NCBI RefSeq assembly: GCF_020171785.1
Contig: NZ_JAIVAE010000008.1
Span: 204,778 to 268,777 of the forward strand
Direction of reading: 5' to 3'
Origin: Guptibacillus hwajinpoensis
Lineage (GTDB): Bacteria > Bacillota > Bacilli > Bacillales > Guptibacillaceae
DNA length: 64,000 nucleotides
The notes beneath the pieces are model-generated. The model ran no database searches. It was given only the letters and a program-made list of their open reading frames with translations, and had not been told where the DNA came from. Shown here one piece after another: positions 27,794 to 35,323 of the stretch (within the stretch, counting starts at the first letter, position 1; each line of letters starts with the position of its first letter). The position numbers and the translations under genes were made by a program.

Positions 27794-28198
27794 TCAACGA
27801 AGTCTTTTTTGTAAAAAATACTGGGTATGTCCTTCAGGGTGATTTTCAACTTTCCCGCAAATTTCATATCCTTCTTTTAAATAAAAACCTGGTGCCTGAA
27901 AACTAAAAGAATCGAGTAAAATCAGTCTGCAGCCCTTTTCTTCTGCTAGGCTTTCAAATTGTTGAAGTAGTTTCCTACCGTAACCAAATCCTCTCATTTT
28001 CTCTTCCACCCATAAGAAATCGATATGAAGATGTTGCCAGAACAGTGTTCCAGAGATGCCGCCAATTACTTCACGCTCTTCTATTACATAGGCTACTTTT
28101 TCAAGAGGAGATTTCACACTTTCAGAAAGTCTTTCTCCGTTATATTCAACCACTTTATTTTGAATGAACTCTCTTGCTTTATCATTTCTTTGAATCAC
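27794..28198 (-). CDS. GNAT-family N-acetyltransferase
   Basis: This is a 134-residue acetyltransferase with the acetyl-CoA loop LWVEEKMRGFGYGRKLLQQFESLAEEKGC and motif B LLDSFSFQAPGFYLKEGYEICG. The N-terminus carries IGGISGTLFWQHLHIDFLWVEE, typical of a subfamily near aminoglycoside or stress-related acetyltransferases. It begins 12 bases after the NUDIX gene's stop and is probably in an operon with it. Confidence 0.84.
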   Translation of the reverse strand: MIQRNDKAREFIQNKVVEYNGERLSESVKSPLEKVAYVIEEREVIGGISGTLFWQHLHIDFLWVEEKMRGFGYGRKLLQQFESLAEEKGCRLILLDSFSFQAPGFYLKEGYEICGKVENHPEGHTQYFLQKRLR

Positions 28199-28210
28199 TT
28201 GTGCTCCTCC

Positions 28211-28699
28211 TTATCCAAGCGTTCTTCTCGTTAGCTTTACTGGTATTTCACTATGTTTCTCATATTCTATCGAAACTTCAAAAGTCCCCTCTTCAAAGAA
28301 CTTCGGAAATCTTTCCTGAAACCAATTTTGCATTGGAAGTTCGGTAGCAGCGCTTCTCTTTACCCAGTGTAATTTCCCTTCAGGAGGCCTTTCATGAGGA
28401 GAGCCAGAGAAAGAATGGGCGACATAATTGAAGACAATATAGCGGTAGTTCTCTTCTGGAATGATAAATTCATCAATCCCTTTAAAAATAAGGTCGATTG
28501 GATGAACAATGAAACCCGTTTCTTCATAAAGCTCTCTCACAGCGCCTTCAGTAAAACTTTCTGTAAGCTCTATTTTACCACCAGGTCCAATATAACCTGG
28601 AAACCCGGCTTCAGGAGGACGATCTAACAAAAGAACCTCATCTGTTTCTTCATTATGTAAAATAACCATGGATAGTAATGTTGCATTGATTGTTGTCAT
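28211..28699 (-). CDS. NUDIX hydrolase (MutT/YtkD-like)
   Basis: This 162-residue protein has a clean NUDIX box: GGKIELTESFTEGAVRELYEETGFIVHP fits Gx5Ex7REUxEExGU. PEAGFPGYIGPGGKIE precedes it. The family includes 8-oxo-dGTP diphosphatases, which clean the nucleotide pool. It has its own ribosome site (AGGGGGAGAA) and heads a two-gene operon with the GNAT gene. The exact substrate is not certain. Confidence 0.85.
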   Translation of the reverse strand: MTTINATLLSMVILHNEETDEVLLLDRPPEAGFPGYIGPGGKIELTESFTEGAVRELYEETGFIVHPIDLIFKGIDEFIIPEENYRYIVFNYVAHSFSGSPHERPPEGKLHWVKRSAATELPMQNWFQERFPKFFEEGTFEVSIEYEKHSEIPVKLTRRTLG

Positions 28700-28871
28700 T
28701 TTCTCCCCCTCTATGAAGGTTAAGTTTGTTCTATGATGACAGTATATACCATTCTCTTATATGAGCCTATGATCCTTTGAGGAATTTTTTTTGCAAAAGC
28801 GGGTAACATCATTAAGAGAAGGATGGAGTATGTGTAGTTCGTAAAGGAGGAAGAGCGCAAAATGGACTGAA

Positions 28872-28912
28872 CAAAAAAGCGCAGCAGCACCCGGGGCAAG
28901 AATGCTCTGCGT
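28872..28912 (-). terminator. Terminator of the 220-residue hypothetical gene
   Basis: On the minus strand CGCAGAGCA pairs with TGCTGCTGCG (one bulge) and is followed by six T residues. Confidence 0.75.
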
Positions 28913-28921
28913 TAGAAACAA

Positions 28922-29584
28922 TTATTCTTCTTCAAGAATGGTTCGATACTGACTAAATAGATCGGAAGGTTTTATCGTGCCTTCTTCTTTATTAGAAAGA
29001 CCCGTATATGGTGTTTCCACACGAGACCATTCGACATCTTCTTCGATTCTTTTAATCAAGAGATCATATCCATCACCTTCTGAAGAACTTGTCACATGTC
29101 GATACTCACCGTTTTGCAGAGCGACATCAATCGCTTCGCGAAGCTGAAGCAATCCCTCCCGATTCGCTAACAAAAACGCGGGAGAATGCCATAGTTCCTG
29201 TCCATAGAGTTGCATGTAGGGGAACGTTTCACATTTTCCTTTTTCATTTATGATCCGTTTTTCCATTCGGATAAGGCTGCTTTCTTGCTTTGATTCTTCC
29301 AAATAAATCTCCATTCCAGTGATGCCTTCAATCACAGAGTCCAGCGCAATAACAAATAAGGAATAGAGTTCACTTGCCTGAACAAACATTACTTCGTGGT
29401 TGGCAAAATAGTAAGAGGTAAGGATGGATTTCCCTTTTCGAAACGTGTTCTTGTACGTGTAATCTGTCAGCCGAGTACGCTCTTCTTGAACAATGTTGTG
29501 CTGAGCGAGCACCTTTTGAAAGATGTCGCTAAAATACAGCGACTCTGAGAGGACAACTGCATTGTAAAGCTCTTTTTCTGACAA
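28922..29584 (-). CDS. Hypothetical soluble protein
   Basis: This 220-residue acidic protein has no signal peptide or membrane segment. It contains MYLEESKQESSLIRMEKRI-like and LLANREGLLQLREAIDVAL helical segments and ends DLFSQYRTILEEE. I recognise no domain. It is monocistronic with a terminator directly after the stop. AAGGAGGGA precedes the start. Confidence 0.6.
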   Translation of the reverse strand: MSEKELYNAVVLSESLYFSDIFQKVLAQHNIVQEERTRLTDYTYKNTFRKGKSILTSYYFANHEVMFVQASELYSLFVIALDSVIEGITGMEIYLEESKQESSLIRMEKRIINEKGKCETFPYMQLYGQELWHSPAFLLANREGLLQLREAIDVALQNGEYRHVTSSSEGDGYDLLIKRIEEDVEWSRVETPYTGLSNKEEGTIKPSDLFSQYRTILEEE

Positions 29585-29743
29585 GTGTATCCCTCCTTAA
29601 GTGGATATCAGTTTTAACGGACTAGGAAAAGGATGCTCCATGTCAATTTCGAACATGCAGAATAGTGAAAAATGTTATTTCCATCATAGGCTATTTCGCT
29701 AATGAGGTAAAGAACCTGACTTTACAGTAGAAGGAGTGATTTA

Positions 29744-30025
29744 ATGTTAACCCGCACCCATTATAAAGAACGCCGTCCAACTGATCAGAGATTAATTAAC
29801 TGGTCCGTTGAAAATACAAAAGAACAAGACTATCAAGATTCTAACCTCGCGATCGTAGAATGTACCTGTACAAATAGCGATGGAGATGAGTTGCAAACCG
29901 TTAAAACGCTAGAAATGTCTCCAGAGCATGACTCGTGGGAAGAGTGGATGGATGAACTTAAAAAAGATCGATTTGAGATCATTCAGTGCCCTAGCTGTAA
30001 AGTATGGACAATTAATGACAATTAG
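29744..30025 (+). CDS. Small protein with a C-terminal zinc-ribbon-like cysteine cluster
   Basis: This 93-residue protein carries four cysteines: CTC in the middle (VECTCTNSDGD) and CPSC near the end (IIQCPSCKVW). The spacing suggests a zinc ribbon. The segment between them is acidic. GAAGGAG precedes the start, and a terminator follows. The function is unknown. Confidence 0.7.
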   Translation: MLTRTHYKERRPTDQRLINWSVENTKEQDYQDSNLAIVECTCTNSDGDELQTVKTLEMSPEHDSWEEWMDELKKDRFEIIQCPSCKVWTINDN

Positions 30026-30057
30026 TTAGAAAGCCTCATTTCAGGTTAATATAACCA

Positions 30058-30100
30058 TCAAAAAGCCTCCCTCCTATTATTTTAAGAGAGAGGCTTTCCT
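30058..30100. terminator. Terminator between the zinc-ribbon-like gene and pepF
   Basis: AAAAGCCTC (30060-30068) pairs with GAGGCTTT at 30090-30097 around a long loop that includes a second small complementary pair. Confidence 0.75.
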
Positions 30101-30103
30101 GTT

Positions 30104-31798
30104 TTATTCAGCTAATGAATCGAGCTCGATCAAAATAAAGTCCATTAACCCTTTGATCATTGTTTCGGAAAAGTCAAAGTGAATCCCAGCTGCTGCATAT
30201 ACTTCAGTTAATGAAACAGAGCTTCCAAGTGATAAGGCACGGTTGTAATTCTCAAGTGTTTGCTCAGGATTTTCACGATACTGACGATACATCTGAATAG
30301 CGCCAAGTTGTGCGATGACATATTCAATATAATAGAAAGGCACTTCAAAGATATGGAGAATTAACTGCCAATTATTTTGAATCCATTCTTCTTGCCCTGT
30401 CCAATCGACATAGGAAGAATCATACGTGCGTGAGAGCTCCATGTATTTTTCACTTCGTTCTTTGCTCGTATGATTCGGATTCTCATACATCCAATGTTGG
30501 AACTGATCCACCACAATTCCACTTGGTAGAAAGAGAATTAAGCCTTCAAGCTGGTCTTTTTTAGCTCGAAGCAGTTCTTTTTCATCCGTATACATCAGAT
30601 TCCAGTAGTCCATCGTAAGAAGTTCCATTGTCATACTTGCAAGTTCAGCAGACTCCATCGGCGTCTCTTGATAAGCAGATAGCATTTGATTTCGCTTAAA
30701 ATCATTATGAATGCAGTGACCCATCTCATGAAGAAGCGTTATGAAGTCATCCTGTGATTTTGTACTGTTCATAAAAATAAACGAAAGCTCCGAAACTGGT
30801 AAGTACTCACAAAAACCGCCTTGAGCCTTTCCTTTACGGCTTTCAAGATCAAGAGCTCCCTTCCCATTCATCTCGTTTAAAAGATAAGAGAAGCGTGGGG
30901 ATAGCTGATCAAAAATAGTAGATGTTCCTTCAATCAGCTCCTCAATTTGATTAAAAGGGCGAAGCGGCAACTTCTCTTTTGGAACAGCTCTCGTATCCCA
31001 CGGTTTATATGTCTCAATACCAAGCTCTTGCTGGTGCTTTTTCTGCAACTTTTCCTTTAAAGGCACAACATGCTTTCGCACAGCTTCTGCAAGAGCCTTA
31101 CAATCTTCTGGTGTATAATCAAAACGCTCATATTTCTTAAACATATAATCTCGGTAATTATCAAGATTTACATTTTCTGCTTTTTTCTGGCGCAGCTGAA
31201 TCAGCTCATCCATAATTCCTTGTAAATCTTCCTTTTTGGTTAATAACGTTTGAAAGATTTTTTCCATTGCGCTTTTTCGAATGGAGCGATCTCCGTCTTG
31301 CATCATGAGAAACATTTCGCTTAACGTTTTCTCTTCACCGTTCCAGTTAAACGAAAGAGAACCGGTATGTTCAAAATAACGATTGACGATGCGATCTTCT
31401 TCAACTTCTAAATCAATATTTTCTTCATTAAAAAGCGCCATCGCGTTTTCTTTTCGAAGTAGAAATTGCTTGTAATAGTTCTGGTTTAACTCTAGTCTAT
31501 GGGGTGAGCTTTGAAACTTCTTATCAAATTCACCTTCATACCGCTTTATCATCGGTTCAATGTATTCTTGATCGTGCTCGATCGCTTTTTTTGCTTCTTC
31601 ACTGTTACTGTGGCACTGGAAATCAATATAATGGCCAGCAAGTCCTTCTGCGACGCCATCCATTAATTCAGATATACGCAAGATCCACTTCTCTAATTCA
31701 TCAGCAGAATGAAGTGGCTGATCGAGAAGAGATTTAAACTCCTCTTCAAGTTTAGATGGATTTGTAAAATCATACTTTTCAACGTAAAACGTACTCAT
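30104..31798 (-). CDS. pepF: M3-family oligoendopeptidase (PepF/YjbG-like)
   Basis: This 564-residue zinc metallopeptidase cleaves short peptides in the cytoplasm. The zinc site LLHEMGHCIHN (HExxH) is near residue 355, and the third ligand lies in the downstream ETPMESAELASMTMELL. The C-terminal TEVYAAAGIHFDFSE is typical of PepF. AAGGGGGAAG precedes the start. An unusual folded RNA element with a terminator lies about 120-230 bases upstream on the same strand and might control it. Confidence 0.9.
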   Translation of the reverse strand: MSTFYVEKYDFTNPSKLEEEFKSLLDQPLHSADELEKWILRISELMDGVAEGLAGHYIDFQCHSNSEEAKKAIEHDQEYIEPMIKRYEGEFDKKFQSSPHRLELNQNYYKQFLLRKENAMALFNEENIDLEVEEDRIVNRYFEHTGSLSFNWNGEEKTLSEMFLMMQDGDRSIRKSAMEKIFQTLLTKKEDLQGIMDELIQLRQKKAENVNLDNYRDYMFKKYERFDYTPEDCKALAEAVRKHVVPLKEKLQKKHQQELGIETYKPWDTRAVPKEKLPLRPFNQIEELIEGTSTIFDQLSPRFSYLLNEMNGKGALDLESRKGKAQGGFCEYLPVSELSFIFMNSTKSQDDFITLLHEMGHCIHNDFKRNQMLSAYQETPMESAELASMTMELLTMDYWNLMYTDEKELLRAKKDQLEGLILFLPSGIVVDQFQHWMYENPNHTSKERSEKYMELSRTYDSSYVDWTGQEEWIQNNWQLILHIFEVPFYYIEYVIAQLGAIQMYRQYRENPEQTLENYNRALSLGSSVSLTEVYAAAGIHFDFSETMIKGLMDFILIELDSLAE

Positions 31799-31920
31799 CA
31801 GCTTCCCCCTTAAGATGCTTTATGTACCATTCCATAGTTTACCACAGAATTTTCAGACAGCCCATGCCTCGAGATCATTCTCAAAGGACGACCGCTTTTA
31901 AATATGTATAAAATCAAAAC

Positions 31921-32030
31921 ACAAAAATGGGACCCCACCCCGTGGATGGGACCCCTCCTGTGTGGAAATCGAAGCATCCCATCCAAAGACGGGGCTCCAT
32001 CCTTGCTTGTACCCTGCTCAGCATTATTTC
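31921..32030 (-). ncRNA. Candidate structured RNA or attenuator upstream of pepF
   Basis: On the minus strand there is a terminator-like hairpin with a 12-bp stem (arms 31944-31955 and 31929-31940, loop ACG) followed by ATTTTTGTGTTTT. Its upstream half can instead pair with an earlier segment at 31977-31994: TCCCATCCA pairs with TGGATGGGA and CGGGG with CCCCG. The two structures exclude each other, as in riboswitches and attenuators. The local GC content is far above its surroundings. I do not recognise a known RNA family. It could be a free small RNA or a leader for pepF, whose start is about 130 bases downstream. Confidence 0.55.
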
Positions 32031-32078
32031 TAACATAAAAACCCAAAAATGTTTTTAAGAATATTTACCAGATATTTT

Positions 32079-32810
32079 TCATACTTCATCTAGGAGCAAC
32101 ACTTTGTCATTCGTGCTAATATTTCCAGCTTGAATGACTCGAGCATACATTCCAAAAAAATTCTCGTGTTCTTGCGCAATTTTCTTCAATAATTCAGGCT
32201 GTTTTTCTCCTGTTTTAGGGTCAACCGTGATGATCATACACCGTTCACAGGGCTTTGTGAATTGAATGAGTACCTCTTTCCCAATTCTCAAATATTTCCC
32301 TTCCCACGCTTGTTCTACAAATGGCGTTTTCTCAAATAAGTTAAGTTTCAAGTTTGGTCGAAATCGCCGTTGATCCGTTTGTTTTCCCCATGACTCCTCT
32401 AATGCCTGAAGAGAAGCGTCAGTTAGAATCAGTAGATGTTCTTCCTCAATCGGTCCGATCGGAACGTGTTCAGGATGGTAAACTTTTTTTGTTAACTGTT
32501 TCGACGTTTTTGTTTCTAGTTCTTTTAGCCAGGTTGAGTCCGACCATTTAACTGTTACTCCCTCTGGTGTCACAATAACTGGTTCAGGATACCCATCTAG
32601 TGATTCATGTGCACTGAACGATGCTTGATAGCGCACGAGTGATGGAAACTGTGTAATTGTTAAAAACGATTGCTTCTCATCTAAAATGACGTGACTTCGA
32701 TCACCATAAAGTCCATAGTTCATGACCATTGTCTCTGTAACGGCTTCACCTGTCATTGATTTCACAGGATGACGCATGATTTCACTTAGTGTGCCAATTT
32801 GAATTGTCAT
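32079..32810 (-). CDS. MOSC-domain protein
   Basis: This 243-residue protein has an N-terminal MOSC_N beta-barrel (IGTLSEIMRHPVKSMTGEAV) and a MOSC domain with the conserved cysteine in FTKPCERCMIITVDPKTGE. MOSC proteins carry sulfur or molybdenum cofactor and include amidoxime-reducing components (YiiM/YcbX-like). The partner reductase is not next to it. The substrate is unknown. Confidence 0.85.
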   Translation of the reverse strand: MTIQIGTLSEIMRHPVKSMTGEAVTETMVMNYGLYGDRSHVILDEKQSFLTITQFPSLVRYQASFSAHESLDGYPEPVIVTPEGVTVKWSDSTWLKELETKTSKQLTKKVYHPEHVPIGPIEEEHLLILTDASLQALEESWGKQTDQRRFRPNLKLNLFEKTPFVEQAWEGKYLRIGKEVLIQFTKPCERCMIITVDPKTGEKQPELLKKIAQEHENFFGMYARVIQAGNISTNDKVLLLDEV

Positions 32811-32932
32811 CAGCTCCTATCTCTCCTTAGTATAACCCAAAAGAATAAAATGCATTTTTTCTATAAGTCTAGTATAAACAACAAGAGATTTGCATAGAAC
32901 TAGTAGAAACAAAGGAAAAAGGAGAGAGATAA

Positions 32933-33115
32933 ATGGAAATTAAAGAATACTACTCCATTACCCTCTATAACGAAAGACGGCGAGCAATCTTTCATTCAGA
33001 AGATGAGTACGATAATTTTGAAGAAGCACAGCGTGAAGGCTATGTCTTACTTCGTAATCATCCAAAAGCAGATTTGTATTCAGTGGAACGCTTCTTTGCA
33101 GTAGAAGACGTCTAA
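32933..33115 (+). CDS. Small acidic hypothetical protein
   Basis: This is a 60-residue protein rich in Glu and aromatic residues (MEIKEYYSITLYNERRRAIF... NFEEAQREGYVLLRN). AAGGAGAGAG precedes the ATG. Its stop codon overlaps that of the converging vmlR-like gene by two bases, with no terminator between. It is likely real; the function is unknown. Confidence 0.65.
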   Translation: MEIKEYYSITLYNERRRAIFHSEDEYDNFEEAQREGYVLLRNHPKADLYSVERFFAVEDV

Positions 33116-34782
33116 AGTAATCTCTTTTTCTCAACTAATATCTTAAGTCTACTATCGAGATCAGCTAACTTCTCATCACCAGGAAGAAGTAAACTAATCT
33201 CACTAATTAGCGCAGAAATTTCGTTATCTAAAAGCATCTTTTGTTCTTCGTCTTTTTTTGAAGAAGCTAAAGAGCTTTTTTCTTTCATTCGACTTCGAAA
33301 ATCAGATAAGTTCATTTCAACCCTTTTCACTCTTTGATCTTCAAACACTAACAACCGATCACACATCTTTTCCATAAAGTACACATCATGTGACACAATA
33401 AGTAAACTCCCTTTAAAGGATTGAAGGGTAGACTCCAACTGCTCTCGTGAAGGCAAATCCAAATGATTTGTCGGCTCATCAAGGATTAATAGATCATATT
33501 TGTTCATCAGCATACGCGTTAGCTTAAGTTTTGTCCGTTCTCCAAGACTAAGTTGGTTAATTGTGGCGTTTACTCTCTCCATTCCCATCGAAGCCAAAAT
33601 CGATTTTACCTGAAAGATTTCTTCCTTGGTAACTACATTTAATACGTTAAGAGGAGTCTTATCTCCCGGAAGATCATGGACATCTTGAGAAAGATAGCCG
33701 ATCTTAAGTGAAGGACTTTTCCACACTTCTCCTTCGCTCGGTCGTTCCAATCCAAGCAATATACGTAGCAATGTTGTTTTCCCACATCCATTTTCTCCAA
33801 CAATCCCAATTCGTTCCCCATACTTCATATAGAAAGAACTTTTTCGAAATAACCATCGTTCCTCATAGCATTTGCCCGCATCCATCGCTTCTAACACTCG
33901 TTTTCCACGTGAATGGTTTTCCTGAAATTGAAATCGAATCTCTTTCTCCTGATCAGGTTGTTCTAATTTATTTTTCTGTAGTTCCTTCTCAAGTCGTTTT
34001 TGCTTTGACTTTACCTGGCGATCCATCTTCTTTGCCTTCATTCGGTAATATTCCTTATACCCATTTTGTTTGGTTGATTCCCGATGTGCTTTTTCTGACC
34101 AGTTCGTTAATCCAGCAAGCTGCTCTTCTATTCGCTTTACTTCTCTTTGTTGTACGGAATAGTGATGAAGCTGTTCTTCATATCGATTTTGCTTTTCAAT
34201 TCGATACGCGGAATAGTTCCCTTGATAATCATTGATCTTACCCCCTTCAACTTCAAGGATTCGACTAGTGGTTTCGTCGAGAAAATAACGATCGTGTGAA
34301 ATAACAAGAACCGCTCCTTGAAAAGAATGAAGCTCCCGAATCAACCAATTAACACCTTTTTCATCTAAATGATTTGTCGGTTCATCGAGAATCAACAAAT
34401 CCGGATTCGTAGACCAAACTTTTGTGAGCGCAAGTTTTAACTTTTCACCACCGCTTAGATTCTCCGCCTCTCCATTAAGTGAACGAACCCCTAATTCCTT
34501 TTCTCTTTTGAAATCAAATGAATCCTTATCCACTCTATGGTTCTCAATCATCCCCTCTTGATCAATCGATTGCTTTAAGTAACCAACTATTCCTTTACAT
34601 GAAATAGTCCCTTCATCTGGCTCAATCTCTTTTACAATCATTCTTGCCAAAGTTGTTTTGCCAGCACCGTTAGGCCCAACGATACCAACCCGCTCACCTT
34701 GATGGATATCGATATTGACATGCTGAAATAGCCGATTTTCATTAAAATTTTTCTTCAACCCTTTGATGGACATAACGTTCAT
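33112..34782 (-). CDS. vmlR: VmlR-like ABC-F ribosomal protection protein
   Basis: This 556-residue protein has two ABC ATPase domains without membrane segments. Walker A motifs are GPNGAGKTT and GENGCGKTT; signatures are LSGGEKLKL and LSLGERTKL; Walker B ends in LLILDEPTNHLD in both. The linker (RIEEQLAGLTNWSEKAHRES... YRMKAKKMDRQVKSKQKRLEKEL) closely resembles that of B. subtilis VmlR, which frees the ribosome from lincosamides, streptogramin A and pleuromutilins. The C-terminal extension is helical. ATG 34782 follows GGGGAG by 5 bases. The leader is a full attenuator (see that entry). The exact drug range is inferred. Confidence 0.86.
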   Translation of the reverse strand: MNVMSIKGLKKNFNENRLFQHVNIDIHQGERVGIVGPNGAGKTTLARMIVKEIEPDEGTISCKGIVGYLKQSIDQEGMIENHRVDKDSFDFKREKELGVRSLNGEAENLSGGEKLKLALTKVWSTNPDLLILDEPTNHLDEKGVNWLIRELHSFQGAVLVISHDRYFLDETTSRILEVEGGKINDYQGNYSAYRIEKQNRYEEQLHHYSVQQREVKRIEEQLAGLTNWSEKAHRESTKQNGYKEYYRMKAKKMDRQVKSKQKRLEKELQKNKLEQPDQEKEIRFQFQENHSRGKRVLEAMDAGKCYEERWLFRKSSFYMKYGERIGIVGENGCGKTTLLRILLGLERPSEGEVWKSPSLKIGYLSQDVHDLPGDKTPLNVLNVVTKEEIFQVKSILASMGMERVNATINQLSLGERTKLKLTRMLMNKYDLLILDEPTNHLDLPSREQLESTLQSFKGSLLIVSHDVYFMEKMCDRLLVFEDQRVKRVEMNLSDFRSRMKEKSSLASSKKDEEQKMLLDNEISALISEISLLLPGDEKLADLDSRLKILVEKKRLL

Positions 34783-35037
34783 CGAATCTCCCCATTCTCC
34801 ATTTCATTTATGGGGGGAGTAAAAAACCTCCCCATTGTCTGGAGAGGTCCGTCAATCCATGTACCTACGCACGCTAAAAAGAATGCATCTAAAAGTAGCA
34901 CATTTCAGCAAGCATGGAAGGCTAAAAAAGACAGACTAATCCTATTCTCCAGAATCTCAATTTCATTTATTGAAAGTTGATCTGAAAAAATAAGATTAGT
35001 TTTCCATCGCTTCTTAACCATTCCCTTCGTCTTTTGT
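34783..35037 (-). promoter_or_regulatory. Attenuator leader of the vmlR-like gene
   Basis: Between the promoter and the start codon lies a terminator (arm CCTCTCC 34841-34847 pairing with GGGGAGG 34827-34833, then TTTTTT). A C-rich segment (CTCCCC, about 34811-34818) can pair either with the terminator's G-rich arm (antiterminator) or with the ribosome site GGGGAG at 34788-34793 (hiding it). Candidate leader frames are a 38-codon one (34905-35021), an 8-codon MLAEMCYF, and a two-codon ATG-GAT-TGA at 34852-34860 just before the terminator. The arrangement would allow both transcription and translation attenuation by stalled ribosomes. Confidence 0.7.
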
Positions 35038-35044
35038 TGTCATT

Positions 35045-35073
35045 ATTTTAAAGAAAACTCAAAATAATGTCAA
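35045..35073 (-). promoter_or_regulatory. Sigma-A promoter of the vmlR-like gene
   Basis: The minus strand reads TTGACA (35068-35073), a 17-base spacer and TAAAAT (35045-35050). Transcription should start near 35037. Confidence 0.78.
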
Positions 35074-35174
35074 TATTTATGGTGATGCTGTTAAATTCCA
35101 CTAATTTGAATGTATAAGGGAAGTTTTATCAAATCCCGTCGATTTTTATCTGTTTTTAGTACAAAAGGACCCTA

Positions 35175-35200
35175 TAATCTCTCGTATTTGAGGCCGATAT
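35175..35200 (+). promoter_or_regulatory. Candidate sigma-D promoter of the amidase gene
   Basis: GCCGATAT at 35193-35200 is a perfect sigma-D -10 box. TAAT at 35175-35178, 14 bases upstream, matches three of four bases of the -35 TAAA. An overlapping TATAAT at 35173-35178 could serve sigma-A. In B. subtilis the lytC autolysin operon also has sigma-D and sigma-A promoters. Confidence 0.6.
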
Positions 35201-35323
35201 TAAAAATAGTTAAGAAATACTTTTCATTTGATACTAATTTTGAAGGGAGGATATGGGAGTCGTTGATGTGAGGTCACTGTGTACATAAAAAATAGACAAA
35301 CAAAATATGGGGGAATACACATC

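Noticed and set aside
31810..32046. Minus-strand 78-codon frame upstream of pepF
   Set aside because: No ribosome site; it runs through a highly folded GC-rich RNA element, and its composition is unlike neighbouring proteins.
34905..35021. 38-codon leader frame before the vmlR-like gene as a firm gene
   Set aside because: Its AAGGG is only one base from the ATG, too close for good initiation; kept only as a leader candidate.
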